A DNA stretch of 64,000 bases from Posidonia oceanica (taxonomy: Eukaryota > Streptophyta > Magnoliopsida > Alismatales > Posidoniaceae), in contig JAZBRS010000075.1 of NCBI GenBank assembly GCA_037176725.1, positions 75,890,001-75,954,000 on the forward strand, in the 5' to 3' direction. The translations under genes and the position numbers were made by a program. Below are positions 12,361 through 22,698 of this stretch, piece by piece; positions within the stretch are counted from its first letter, which is position 1, and each line of letters starts with the position of its first letter. A model generated the notes under the pieces. That model searched no databases and was not told the origin of the DNA. It saw nothing but the letters and a program-made list of their open reading frames with translations.

Positions 12361-13310
12361 AGAAAAGGACCTAAATGTAATTAAAATGCAAACCTAGGAA
12401 CTTGGATGCAACTAAATGCAAACTTAGGGACCTATGTGCAATGGAAATGCAAACCTAGGGGTCTAGGTGCAATAAAAATAAGTCTCTGGATTTTTTAATA
12501 ATGCAATAAGGTTTTAAAACAGGGATTAAATGAAATCTAAATGGACTGAGGACCTAAATGCAAATGCAATAGAATGCAGGGTCTGGAATGCAGTGCAATA
12601 TGGAAAAAATATAATTTAAATAAATGCTGTGAATACATGCAGTGGACTAAAATGTAAATTAAATAAATGCAGGGGCTAAAATGCAATGTAATATGGTAAA
12701 GTATGAGATTAAATGATTTTTCTAACAAGCAGAGGACTGGAAAGTAATAATATAATAATACAGAATAAAAGTGCAATGTAATATGGTAAAGTAGGAGATT
12801 AAATAAACTTAACAACTGAACAGAGGACTGATTTGTAAATAAAATAAATAGCAGGAGTTAAAAGTAATGTAATAAGATAAAAACATGCATTTAAATGACA
12901 TTAATCAACTGGAGGACCTAGATGTAAAAATAATAAATTGCTGGACTAAAAACTAAGAGATGATAAAGTATTTTGAACTGCAGGAGGACTAAGATGCAAT
13001 AAAAATAAATTACTGGGCTAAAACTAAAAGAAACTAAAATGCTTTGAACTACAGAGGGACTAAAATGCAATAACAATAAATAGCTAGACTGCAAGTAAAT
13101 GATATCAGAAGTTTTTAAACTACAGCAGGACTGAAATGAAAATAAAAGAAAAGATAGGAGTTTCATGTAATGTTATATAGTTTTAATTCAGAAGTAAATG
13201 AAACTTAAACTATGGCTGGATCTAAGTGCAAATGAATAAAACTAAGAGGAACAAGTGCAATGTAGTGGTAAAATAGCTAAGTTAAGGAAAAATAACTTAA
13301 AACATAACTA
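12361..13310. other. AT-rich LTR segment with degenerate 'aatgcaataaaa' repeats
   Basis: No gene is visible. The segment is a loose series of phrases such as 'ggactaaaatgcaat' and 'aaataaatgcagg', spaced some tens of bases apart. It is almost identical to 27295-28250 in the other LTR. It contains few CG dinucleotides, unlike the flanking LTR parts. Confidence 0.7.
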
Positions 13311-13320
13311 ATGCATTAAA

Positions 13321-14118
13321 AAAAGAAAAAGGAACAGTGGCCATGGCCGAGGCTCGTCGGAGGAGACTCTGCAACGGCGAAGGAGAGGGCGGTGCGGCTC
13401 GGGCGGAGGTGCGGGCGGCTTGGCGCGATCCGGTAGAGGTGCGGGCGGTGCGGCGAGGCGGCGGCGGGGCTTCCGGGCGTCTGGAGCGCACGGCGGCGGG
13501 TTGCACCGACAGCCGGCGCCGGAGAAGAAGAAGACTTCGGCGAGAAGCTGGCGGCGCTCCAGGGCTCGAAACGCAAAAAAAATACATGGGGATGAAGAGG
13601 GGAACGAGGCGGATCTAGGGGAAGGGTTGTTTACCTGTTAGAGCGTGTGGAGGAGGTCTAGCGAGCTTGGGGAAGTTCTGTGGATTTTCTCTAGTTCTTT
13701 TCTCTCTCTCTGTGCTGTCATCGGGTGATGGCTCTTGCAGGTGGTCTTCTGGGGGCCTCGTGGAGATGGTGGGCGATGGACGAGGGCCGTGGAAGCAAGG
13801 GAGAAGGCGGACGTGCGGTGCAGTTGGGTTTAAAGGAGAATTATTGTTTTCTCTCTCCTCTATTATCCTCTCCTCTCGCCGGTGAAGCTTCTAGCTGGTG
13901 GGTTCATGGGCGGCTCTTGGAGGTGGAGGGCGATGGACGAAGGCAAGGGAGAGGCGCTGGCTGGAGGAGGAGGGTCGGCAGCTATAGGTTTGAGTTTTTT
14001 CCTCCTCCTTCTCTCCTCCGTTTTTTCTTTTTCTCTAGGTTTTCTCACCTTAGGTTCTCTCTCTTTTCTTTTTTTTTGGTTCTCCTCCCAGATTCCCCTC
14101 TCTCCTAGGGTTGCTAGG
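13321..14118 (-). other. GC-rich then CT/GA-rich LTR segment (probable R/U5 leader)
   Basis: The block 13337-13560 is very GC-rich and is followed (plus-strand order) by CT-rich sequence, which is GA-rich on the element's sense strand. It lies just downstream of the TATA-like site on the minus strand, so it would form the start of the transcript. Several overlapping Ala/Arg/Pro-rich frames exist on both strands, but none shows a family signature. I do not call a gene. The twin copy is at 28260-29047. Confidence 0.5.
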
Positions 14119-14128
14119 ATTTTATATC
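14119..14128 (-). promoter_or_regulatory. TATA-like box of the 3' LTR copy
   Basis: GATATAAAAT on the minus strand, conserved in the other LTR at 29048-29057, precedes a GA-rich leader. The position is plausible for the U3/R boundary. No transcript data are available. Confidence 0.4.
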
Positions 14129-14169
14129 GGTGGAGAGGCGATGAGGGCCATTGGATGAGGGTGAGATGG

Positions 14170-14452
14170 AGGCAATGGGATTAGGGTTTAGGTTTCCAAA
14201 TGGTTTTTTTTTTAATGGCACTAGGGTTTGCATGGGTTTAGTTTTTTGGTTTTTTAGTGGAATTAGGGTTTTGGGTTTGAATGCATGGGTTTAGGTCTTT
14301 TTTGGTTTTTTTTTTGAATGGCATTTGGGTCTTTTTGGTTTGAATGCATGGGTTTAGGGTTTTAGGGTTTAGGATTGAGGGTTTGGTTTGAGTTTAGGGT
14401 TGAGTGTTTAAGTTTGGATTAGGGTTTAGGGTTTGGTTTGAGTTTAGGGTTT
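14170..14452. repeat. Degenerate telomere-like (TTTAGGG) tract, left LTR, part 1
   Basis: Repeats of 'tttagggtttagg', 'ggtttggtttgag' and 'gtttaagtttggattaggg' are derived from or convergent on TTTAGGG. The tract ends with the target duplication TGAGTTTAGGGTTT (14439-14452) of the LINE that follows. Corresponding DNA lies at 29105-29462 in the other LTR, so the tract belongs to the LTR and is not a chromosome end. Confidence 0.85.
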
Positions 14453-17112
14453 TATTTATTTATTTATTATAAAGTGTAACCTTCATTGATTCAAAAAAGA
14501 TTACATCTAGAGAACTCTAAGGAGGACAACCCCTCCAAGGAGTAACAAGAAAGCACACAAAACAAAGAGTACAGGAAGCCTAAATAGAAGCCTCCTCCAT
14601 GCCTGCGAACATACTAAGCGCCGATCGTGCCTTCACATGCCTTGAACGCCGAGGGCCCCCAAGTGGAAGCAAAGACTCCCAATCACGCCTCTTATACTTC
14701 TTCTTTTTCCTCGATGCCTTGTGACCACTGTCATCATAGAACAACGCATCAAGACTAGGAGCGCGCTCCTCAGAGTCAGACGGCTTGTTATCCCTAAAGA
14801 AAGCATCATCATCAAAATCATCAAGAGCGGACAAGCCATCTCCTTCTGGTTCATGAACACGATGTTGCTTGGATTGATACAAAAATTGCAAAGGAGGAAC
14901 CACTTCCTCAATTTCAGATGGAGTATACTTGGCCTCATGTAAATCCTTATGAAGGTCCTTAAGTTCTTGTGCTCCCCCATACATCAAGAGCTCATCACCA
15001 ACTTGTGATTGTGGATTCTGTTGCTGGCTACCTTGATAGTCAATGGGACCAAACGAATCATCATGAGGGGCAGCCGAATCACCACCCACCTTCCTTGCCG
15101 CAGCCACCATAGCACTGATAAGGAGTGTCCATCTACGCAACGCAGCCTCAGATCTAGCCTCTTTGGATTCAACATCACCTGAATCGTCAGCCTTAGACCC
15201 TACGAGAAAACCAGACCCAATACCCACAGAATCTGCACCACACTGCCTGGAAGAGGAAGCACCAACAGACCCCCCAACTGTAGCACCACCCGGCCTAGAA
15301 GAACTAGGACCAGCAATCCCAATCAAAGGAACCAAGCTAACCACCCCCCCATCCACCTTGCCAGCTCCACCTGCAATCTCAGCCCAAGAAGGGGAGACCC
15401 TAGGACTAGCAGCAGCTATAGCAGGACTTCCATTGACCCTTGAACGGGCCTCCAAAGAAATAGGATCAGCCACACCATTCAACGAAGATTGATCCTCCTC
15501 TAGCGACAGTGAATCCTCACGGTTGGTAGCACACAAACCCAATTGAGCATCCGCAGCCCCTGTGGCAGCTTGCTTGTTGGTAGCACTTAAGTCAAACATA
15601 AATTGCTTATTTGGTTTCTTGTTCTTCTTTTTGGATTTAGTCTTCGCAGCAATAGTCCCCCTTCACTTGAGTGACCGCCTACCTTACTGCCATAGAAGGA
15701 GCTCTCCACCCAATCTTTCGAAGAGTGGTCTCCACCCACAGACCTCACAGAAGATGGACAAGCAGAGCTCACATGACCAATACTCATGCATTTCTTACAG
15801 AATGAAGGGATGGAGTCCTTAGGAATCTCCACCAATTGCGCAAAACCCTCTCCACCATTATTAATCCATACAGAATTAGGGATTGGTTTAGAGAGATCAA
15901 CCTCCACACATACCCTTGTAATACCAGGTCTTGTGAATTGGGCGACATTGCTATCAGCACAGAGAAACTTCCCGATCATACCTGCAATAGACTGAAGAGC
16001 TCCAGGGGATTGCAGATGAGCTCTCAACCTGGGAAGCTCAATCCAAATAGGTACACAAGAAGACTCCACACTAGGGGTGAATCGGGGAGACCAACGGGAT
16101 ACCTGCATCAACTTGCCACCCACTCTTCAGTCCCTTTTAATGTAAGCCTTGACAAAATCCTCACGGCATTGAAATCTGATGAAGACATATTGATGATCCA
16201 AAGCACTGACAGAGACCTCCTTACTGAAGCTTCGGACTCTCCTCAACGTGTTTCAAATCTACAAGAGGGCTGGTCTGGACGAAGAGAACTTACCCACCAA
16301 CGTCCAAGCAAAAGGAGCTGACAGTCTTCCCACCTCATCCGGAGAGAAAACCATCATCGACTTCCCTCTCATTTGCACCGGATCCCTCAGAGGGATCTCC
16401 TCAAACACCGGTCGGACATGAGAGTCCTGCGTCAACTCAGCAAAAGATTTGGGGGCTTTCTTCCCATTCAACCAAGGATTGTGATAGGAAGGTGGAGAGG
16501 ATAGAGGCTCAGGCTCCTTGGACATGGAAATGTTGGGTAAAAGATGAGAGGAGGGTGTCCCAGACGAACCCCCTAACCTCCTTCCAGCCGCCTTGGAGGG
16601 AACTAGCTCCTGCAGTTGGTTGGGGCTGAGCTTTTGACTCCCGTGCCACAACGGTAACAGAGGGATCCACCTCCTTCATCCCATCAGCAAAAGTTCCAGA
16701 AGATGGAGCTTGCGTCAAGGGATCCTCCACTAGAAGGCTCGTACTGTGTGAGACCATTGATGCCACCAACGGGGGGATCTCAGTCACAGAAGGTGCCACA
16801 ACGGACACAGAGAGCATCGGACCAGGCTTCATCCCAATGGACGAGCCATCTATTATCGACATAGAAGGGCGGCTGCCCATGGATGACCCCAAGCCAGCTA
16901 AGGGCGGGAGAGGCAGGCGCGAAATCGCCCGTGGAGAAGGTTGGGAGGGCCATGGGGGAGGGCGAGAGATTGAGAGAAAGGAGTTGGTGGGACGGACGGA
17001 GAACGGGGTCCCCATCCCGCCTGCCCTAGGGCACCGACGGAAAAGGGAAAGGGGGCATGCGTGCTGTTATTGCGGGAGTTTCTCTCTCTTGAGGAGAGGG
17101 AAAGTTTTTTTG
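14453..17112 (-). mobile_element. ORF1-only LINE (half-LINE), copy 1
   Basis: This 2.66 kb insert is flanked by a 14 bp duplication TGAGTTTAGGGTTT (14439-14452 and 17113-17126). On the minus strand it starts with a short leader, carries a DUF4283/CCHC ORF1 and, about 130 bp after the ORF1 stop, ends in 'tcaatgaaggttaca' plus an A-rich tail (plus strand ttttatttatttatt). No endonuclease or RT sequence lies between ORF1 and the tail. It is absent from the equivalent place in the other LTR, so it inserted after the host element did. Confidence 0.85.
14580..17015 (-). pseudogene. LINE ORF1 protein, decayed (copy 1)
   Basis: From the ATG at 17015 the frame gives a Pro/Ser-rich N-terminus. A frameshift follows near 16600, then a conserved block (PSYHNPW ... 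FSPDEVGRLSAPFAWTLVGKF, 16651-16259) that begins a DUF4283 RNA-binding domain. After a TAG and two TGA codons (16260-16125) the domain continues (GGKLMQVSRWSPRF ... WIELPRLRAHLQSPGAL). A CCHC knuckle, CKKCMSIGHVSSAC, lies at 15758-15799. Another shift near 15600 leads into a C-terminal half with an acidic stretch (ELKDLHKDL) and a basic end (KKKKYKRRDW ... GGPRRS), stopping at 14580. The protein would bind LINE RNA. It is inactive here. Confidence 0.85.
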
Positions 17113-17256
17113 TGAGTTTAGGGTTTAGTATTTAAGTTTGGATTAGGGTTTAGGGTTTTATTTAGGGTTTAGGTTTGGTTTAGGGTTTAGGGTTTGGTTT
17201 GGGTTTAGGGTTTAGTGTTTAAGTTTGGATTAGGGTTTAGGGTTTGGTTTGTGTTT
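17113..17256. repeat. Degenerate telomere-like tract, left LTR, part 2
   Basis: TTTAGGG-like DNA between the LINE and the SINE. It begins with the second copy of the LINE target duplication and ends with the first copy (17246-17256) of the SINE duplication GGTTTGTGTTT. Confidence 0.85.
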
Positions 17257-17489
17257 TTTTTTTTTTTTTTACCCTAACCTACTATAGTTGAACAGATTTT
17301 TTCTTCAAGGAAAGCCCACAGGTCACAGGGTGGAAACCTAAGGGCAGCAAGGAAGGGAAATTAATCCCATGCAAGAGGGAGTGGGAAAATCCCACTCAAC
17401 ATGAGGAGCGCGGGGTTCGAACCCGCGTCTTGAAAGGGTAGTGGAGGTGACCCAACCACTACGGTAACCATTGCTAGTTTTTTTTTTTT
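17257..17489 (-). mobile_element. tRNA-derived SINE
   Basis: The insert is flanked by GGTTTGTGTTT at 17246-17256 and 17490-17500. On the minus strand it begins ctagcaatggttaccgtagt, where 'taccgtagtgg' resembles an A box. It contains a B box inside a well-paired T-arm-like hairpin (gcggg-ttcgaac-cccgc, plus-strand positions near 17410-17430). A non-tRNA body follows, ending in a 14-17 base A tail. Length (~230 bp), polymerase III boxes and tail define a SINE mobilised by LINE machinery. It is absent from the other LTR. I cannot assign a named family. Confidence 0.85.
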
Positions 17490-17690
17490 GGTTTGTGTTT
17501 AGGGTTTAGGGTTTAGGTTTAGTTTAGGGTTTAGGTTTGGTTTAGGGTTTATGGTTTAGTTTGCATTTAGGGTTTAGGGTTTGGTTTGAGTTTAGGGTTT
17601 AGGGTTTGGTTTGAGTTTAGGGTTTAGTATTTAGGTTTGGATTAGGGTTTAGGTTTGGTTTAATGGGCTTGGGGTTTTAGGTTTTGGGAT
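17490..17690. repeat. Degenerate telomere-like tract, left LTR, part 3
   Basis: TTTAGGG-like DNA runs from the second SINE duplication almost to the LTR end. On the element's sense strand this is the very start of U3, reading as CCCTAAA-type repeats. It matches 33053-33245 in the other LTR. Confidence 0.85.
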
Positions 17691-17744
17691 TTGAGTCCAC
17701 CAGAGAAGAGCCATTAATGCAGGAGTCAAAATGGGGTGTCTATA

Positions 17745-17760
17745 GATGCCCCTCCCTGAG
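17745..17760 (-). promoter_or_regulatory. Polypurine tract of the giant element
   Basis: On the minus strand AGGGAGGGGCATC lies immediately before the start of the 3' LTR at 17744. A purine run at this exact place primes plus-strand DNA synthesis in LTR retrotransposons and confirms the minus orientation. Confidence 0.75.
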
Positions 17761-18360
17761 CGAGGTCAAGCGGAGCGAGACTGTGGCTCAAGGTTGACCA
17801 GACACCCCACCTAATGCCGGTGAGAGCCGAAGGTTGCTGTTGGCGTGTGTCACTTACTTGGCAAATGTGCCGAAAGTCGTGACTCATTGCCGCGATGCAA
17901 ACGCAAATGAAGATGCCGATGCAAATGCTTCTGCTAATGTGATGCTTACACTAACGCTCGTTGTGCTGTACTCCACTGGGGGAAAAGCGGGTGATGCATG
18001 CACGTAGTTGGGTGGAAAATGCCATGCAGCTCGCTGGACCACACTTAAGGGAAAGCCGTATGATTAAAGTGCGCTGGGCCAAATTAGCTTCAGTGTGGAG
18101 GTGCCATTCGCTGGGAACTCCCAAGGCGAAGGTGTTGCAAGTGTATGAAGATGCTGTGGGTGTGCATGCGGTGGCAGACGCGTAATGCCAAGGAAGCGAT
18201 CTAGGGCCGTGCACTACCACAGGTGTCATCTAAAGCAAGCTGGCTGCAAGGAAGCTGCGATTGCTGAAGATACCACTTTAAATAATGCGCAAATCAGGGG
18301 TTTGACCCCTGGGTAGGCCGTGTCTGGGAAAGCGGAGTGTGGAGATTGGTGTGATGACTA
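17761..18360. other. Untranslated 3' region, unique-looking
   Basis: About 600 bp with no convincing reading frame. It holds scattered phrases such as 'gatgcaaacgcaaatgaagatgccgatgcaaatgc' motifs (17895-17935), which foreshadow the array that follows. Nothing else is recognised. Confidence 0.5.
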
Positions 18361-18885
18361 CAGGGAGTAGCAGCGCAATGAGAATGCAATGTAATGCGAT
18401 GCTATACAGTGAAATGCAATGCGATGTATGTGATGAAATGCAATGCGATGTATGTGATGAAATGCAATGCGATGTATGCGATGAAATGCAATGCGATGCA
18501 TGCAATGGAATGTGATGCAATGTATGCAATGCAATGTGATGCGATGTGTGCAATGTAATGCAATGTATGCAATGGAATGCAATGCAATGCGATGCATGCA
18601 ATGTAATGCAATGTATGCAATGGAATGTGATGCGATGTGTGCAATGTAATGCAATGTATGCAATGGAATGCAATGCAATGCATGCAATGCGATGCATGCA
18701 ATGTATGCAATGCGATGCATGCAATGTATGCAATGAAATGTGATGTGATGTGTGTAATGTAATGCAATGTATGCAATGGAATGCAATGCAATGTGTGCAA
18801 TGTAATGCAATGTATGCAATGGAATGCAATGCGATGTGTGCAATGTAATGCAATGTATGTAATGGGATGCAATGCGATGTCGGGC
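18361..18885. repeat. Short-period array of ATGCAATG / GATGTATGCAATG
   Basis: More than 500 bp are built from 5 bp-periodic phrases (aatgc, gatgc, gatgt, tatgc) grouped into imperfect ~20-50 bp blocks. All six frames stay open and spell His/Ile/Ala/Cys strings on the minus strand, an artefact of the period. The position between gag and the 3' LTR is where Ogre-type elements are known to carry variable tandem repeats. Confidence 0.9.
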
Positions 18886-19360
18886 GACAAGTCGGCTGTT
18901 AATCCAAACTTACGCAAAGAGGGCCACCAGACAAGACTAACGTGCTTGCCGTTCGGGCAGTTAGGGCTACCAGCCCGAAAAAGAACTCCAGACAAGACTA
19001 TCGTGCTTGCCGCCCGCGACACCAAACACTTTAACGGATGTCATCCGAGCAGTTGGGGCTGCCAGCCCGGGAGGAGATGAGGGTAAGATACCAAAGGCAG
19101 CAAAAAAAAAGATGCACTTAGCATCGGGAAAGGACGTCAGACAGGTTGACGGTTGTCGACCGAGCAGTTAGGGCTGCCAGCCCAAAAAAAGAAAATGAAA
19201 GATACCTCAAGGTGGCAGAAAAGATGCCCCTAGTATCGGAAAACGATACCAGGGGACAGCAGAAGTGCTCCTGGCATCAAGGAAAGCTAGACATTGTGAC
19301 GGTTGTCAGCCGAATAGTTAGGGATGTCTGCCCGAAAGGAAATGAACGATGCCGCAAGGC
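18886..19360. repeat. Degenerate ~130 bp repeats with a 'gcagttagggctgccagcccg' core
   Basis: The core phrase returns near 18955, 19050, 19165 and 19315 with related flanks (tgacggttgtcgaccg, gatgcccctagtatcgg). A further copy lies at 20996-21075, beyond the 65 bp array. The 65 bp array therefore seems to have expanded inside this older repeat. Confidence 0.65.
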
Positions 19361-20925
19361 TTTTCCTCAAAGTAAGGAAGCAAGCCACGAGACTCCGAAG
19401 AGAAACGCAAGCGAGGGCCCTTCCTCAAATTAAGGAAGGAAGCTCGTGAGACTCCGAAGAAAAAACACAAGGGGGGCTCTTCCTCAAATTAAGAAAGGAA
19501 GCCCACGAGGCTCCGAAGAGAAACGCAAGGGGGCTCTTCCTCAAATTAAAGAAGCGAGTAAGCAAACAGACGTAACTTCGAAAACGCATGTAAAGGCGCT
19601 TGTCCTAGAATTAAGGAAGCGAGCAAACATGACCCCAAAGGGGCATGTAAGGGCTTGTCCTCAAATTAAGGAAGCAAGCAAACAAACAGACGTGACTTCG
19701 AAAAGGCATGCAAAGGCGCTCGTCCTCAAATTAAGGAAGCGAGCAAACAAACAGACGTGACTTCGAAAAGGCATGCAAAGGCGCTCGTCCTCAGATTAAG
19801 GAAGCCAGCAAACATGACCCCGAAGGGGCACGTAAGGGCTTGTCCTCAAATTAAGGAAGCAAGCAAACAAACAGACGTGACTTCGAAAAGGCATGCAAAG
19901 GCACTTGTCCTCAAATTAAGGAAGCGAGCAAACAAACAGACGTGACTTTGAAAAGGAACGCAATGGCGCTCGTCCTCAAATTAAGGAAGCAAGCAAGCAA
20001 ACAGACGTGACTTCGAAAAGGCACGTAAAGGCACTCGTCCTCAAATTAAGGAAGCGAGCAAACATGACCCCGTAAGCATGTAAGGGGGCTTGTCCTCAAA
20101 TTAAGGAAGCAAGCAAGCAAACAGATGTGACTTCGAAAAGGCACGCAAAGGCGCTCGTCCTCAAATTAAGGAAGCGAGCAAATAAACAGGCGTGACTTCG
20201 AAAAGGCACGCAAAGGCGCTCGTCCTCAAATTAAGGAAGCGAGCAAACAAACAGACGTGACTTCGAAAAGGTACGCAAAGGCGCTCATCCTCAAATTAAG
20301 GAAGCGAGCAAACAAGACAGACGTGACTTCGAAAAGGCACGCAAAGGCGCTCGTCCTCAAATTAAGGAAGCTAGCAAACAAACAGACGTGACTTCGAAAA
20401 GGCACGCAAAGGTGCTCGTCCTCAAATTAAGGAAGTGAGCAAACAAGACAGACGTGACTTTGAAAAGGCACGCAAAGGCGCTCATCCTCAAATTAAGGAA
20501 GCGAGCAAACAAACAGACGTGACTTCGAAAAGGCACGCAAAGGCACTCGTCCTCAAATTAAGGAAGCGAGCAAACAAATAGACATGACTTCGAAAAGGCA
20601 CGCAAAGGTGCTTGTCCTCAAATTAAGGAAGCGAGCAAACAAGACAGACGTGACTTCGAAAAGGCATGCAAAGGCGCTCGTCCTCAAATTAAGGAAGCGA
20701 GCAAACAAACAGACGTGACTTCGAAAAGGCACGCAAAGGCGCTCGTCCTCAAATTAAGGAAGTGAGCAAACAAGACAGACGTGACTTCGAAAAGGCACAC
20801 AAAGGCGCTCGTCCTCAAATTAAGGAAGCGAGCAAACAAACAGACGTGACTTCGAAAAGGCTCGCAAAGGCGCTCATCCTCAAATTAAGGAAGCGAGCAA
20901 ACATGACCTCGAAAGAGCATGCAAA
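19361..20925. repeat. ~65 bp tandem array (about 24 copies)
   Basis: Units read 'cctcaaattaaggaagcgag' followed by caaacaaacagacgtgact and tcgaaaaggcacgcaaagg, with period 65-67 bp. A shorter variant (...aacatgaccccgaagg...) is interspersed at 19620, 19810, 20060 and 20890. Similarity is highest in the middle and right of the array and decays to the left, as expected from unequal exchange. Continuous Lys/Ala/Thr-rich frames across it are by-products. It lies in the 3' untranslated region of the giant element. Confidence 0.92.
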
Positions 20926-22698
20926 AGGGAGGGTAATACCACAGGGCAGTAAAAAGGATGCCCCTCGTATCATGGATGATAGCAGGGGACGACCGAAGCG
21001 CCCTTGGCATCAAAACGGAGACATGGACAAACTAACGCGCTTGTCAGGCGAGTAGATGGGGTTACCAGCCCGGATGCATGGAGGATGAATGTAAGTACTC
21101 ACTGTGCAATGTGCAATGCCGGTGGGGGATTGCAATGGGTAGATGCAAAGGAAAATGCGGGGGCCCATCGTGATGAGTGTGCAATGGTCTCAGAGTGGGC
21201 ATGCACTGTAATGCCATGGAGCGGCAAACAAGGGACATACCGGTCATCACGGACCTCCCAACGTGGTGGGGGGCCAAAACTTTTAAAAAGCACGGAGCCT
21301 CTGAGCGAGGTCAGGCAAAAAGTGCTCGTCCTTAACTCTGGTTTTCGAAAACAGGGAGAAGGGAAGGTAGATTATCATGCATTTATGTTTTTTGGTGGCC
21401 TTGGATTTAGAGCAGCTGATGCCGAGAGGATGCTTCTGCAATTTCTGACTCAAGTGATTCTCGATCCTCAAGCAACGCCATGCCGAGCTGTGGTCGGTGG
21501 CTCTCTTTCTCATTCTCAGTTCGGGAAGAGGTCTTAGCTTTGCAAAGCATAGCCTTTGGCTGCATGTGGGTAGCAGAGGCATTGGGTGTAGCTTCATAAC
21601 TTCCATCTCAAGTCCTCGGGGACCGACTACCGCTTTTAACACTCACGGATTGTATTTCCTTTTCCCCTCATGAGTGACTAGAGTCACATCTAGCCTGCCA
21701 AGGATGCTGAATTGTTGTCTGCACGGAGGGGTTGGAGCGTGCTGCTGCGCTCGGAGGGTGGGGTCAGGTCCTCTTGATAATGCTTCCCGTGCAGTTGGCA
21801 TTGTGGTGCTTGTAGTTGGAAGTTGAGGGGGCTTCGATGCTTGTCCGAGTCATTCCTCTCCTGGGCGCCTTCTTTCTTCGACTTCTTTCTTCATCTTTCT
21901 TTTCTGCCCAGCATGCATATCTTGTTATCATATTTTTCTGCTCACATGATCTCTATTCTTTTGGATATACATGTCTACGCCCTCTTGGGGTAGCGGTCCC
22001 TGATGAGGCGTTAAGAGTTCGACTGGTCGGTGCACACTTTTAGACTCTGCAATGTGTACAGGCAGCCTCTGGCTATGCTTTGCTCTGTTTTGGTCCTCTC
22101 CATGTCTGGTGGACTCTCTTAATTGGATAGATCTCGCTCTTGGAGTTTCGCATTCAACGAGATGTTCTGTGTTGCTCTCAGTCTCACTTTGTAGTCGTAT
22201 GCAAGAAATGGCGCTGCTCAGGTGAGACCTGCCTGTGACTGTCGATACTTGACATCCTCTTGGCGCTGCTTCTTTGTCCCAAGCCAGGTTTTCTGATTAT
22301 AAAATTTTTTCTGGTTTTTTTTTTTTGTATTTTAGGAAGGGAACAAGCATGTTTTGGATTTTTTTCATGTGCTTTGTATTTTTTTTATGACTTTTCCGTT
22401 TTAAGAAAACATAAAAAAGGGAAAACCAGTGGAAAGGAAAGCATGTTTTTTTTTTGTTTCTTGATTTTTTGATTTTTTTGATGTTTTTGTCTTTTACAAG
22501 ATGCAGGAAATGACATGTACATGCAGGAAGGGATATGTGCATGCAAGGGAAAGAATGCATTTTTTGGATTTTTCATTGGTTTTTTCTTTTTATGGGTTTT
22601 CCTGACATGATGAGAAAACGCAAAACAAAATGAAAAGAAATGAAGAGACAAAGCAAGAAGTAAAGGTGAAGGTAAGAAGGACGTACCTGTCAGCAACC
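20926..22698. other. Non-coding interior between gag and tandem repeats
   Basis: About 1.8 kb where an autonomous element would have pol. I see none of the expected motifs: no DTG/DSG protease, no YxDD reverse transcriptase, no HHCC or DDE integrase. The part 22280-22640 is T-rich low-complexity DNA. The frame at 21004-21537 has no recognisable features. Confidence 0.6.

Larger units (their letters stand above)
11421..17744 (-). repeat. 3' LTR of the giant element (left; 6.3 kb with nested insertions)
   Basis: On the minus strand it starts TATAGACACCCC at 17744 (the canonical TG mutated to TA) and ends GGTCACA at 11421. It pairs with 26290-33305. Removing the LINE and SINE with their duplications leaves about 3.4 kb. 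The region 12541-12840 is identical to its partner over about 300 bp, while the C-rich end near 11421-11660 differs at roughly one base in twelve, mostly by transitions. Confidence 0.9.

Noticed and set aside
13297..14184. Overlapping Ala/Arg/Pro-rich and Phe/Ser-rich frames in the GC-rich LTR segment (and the twin at 28239-29113)
   Set aside because: Several frames are open on both strands because of base composition. None has a family signature and neither LTR copy favours one frame.
14170..14452. Real telomere or interstitial telomere from chromosome fusion
   Set aside because: The TTTAGGG repeats are highly degenerate and lie at matching places in both LTRs of one element, so they were carried by the element.
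17400..17480. Functional tRNA gene on the minus strand
   Set aside because: The T-arm is good but the anticodon region is not convincing. The A tail and duplication show a SINE.
18278..19025. Long His/Ile/Cys-rich minus-strand frames
   Set aside because: Product of the 5 bp-periodic ATGCAATG array, which leaves several frames open at once.
19361..20925. CRISPR-like array
   Set aside because: There are no unique spacers: the whole 65 bp unit repeats, and the context is a plant retroelement.
19446..21055. Lys/Ala/Thr-rich repeat protein frames
   Set aside because: By-product of the ~65 bp array. Frames change with 65/67 bp units and have no start context or conservation.
21004..21537. 177-residue plus-strand frame between gag and the arrays
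   Set aside because: Opposite to the element's sense, with no recognisable motif. It begins in the degenerate 130 bp repeat.
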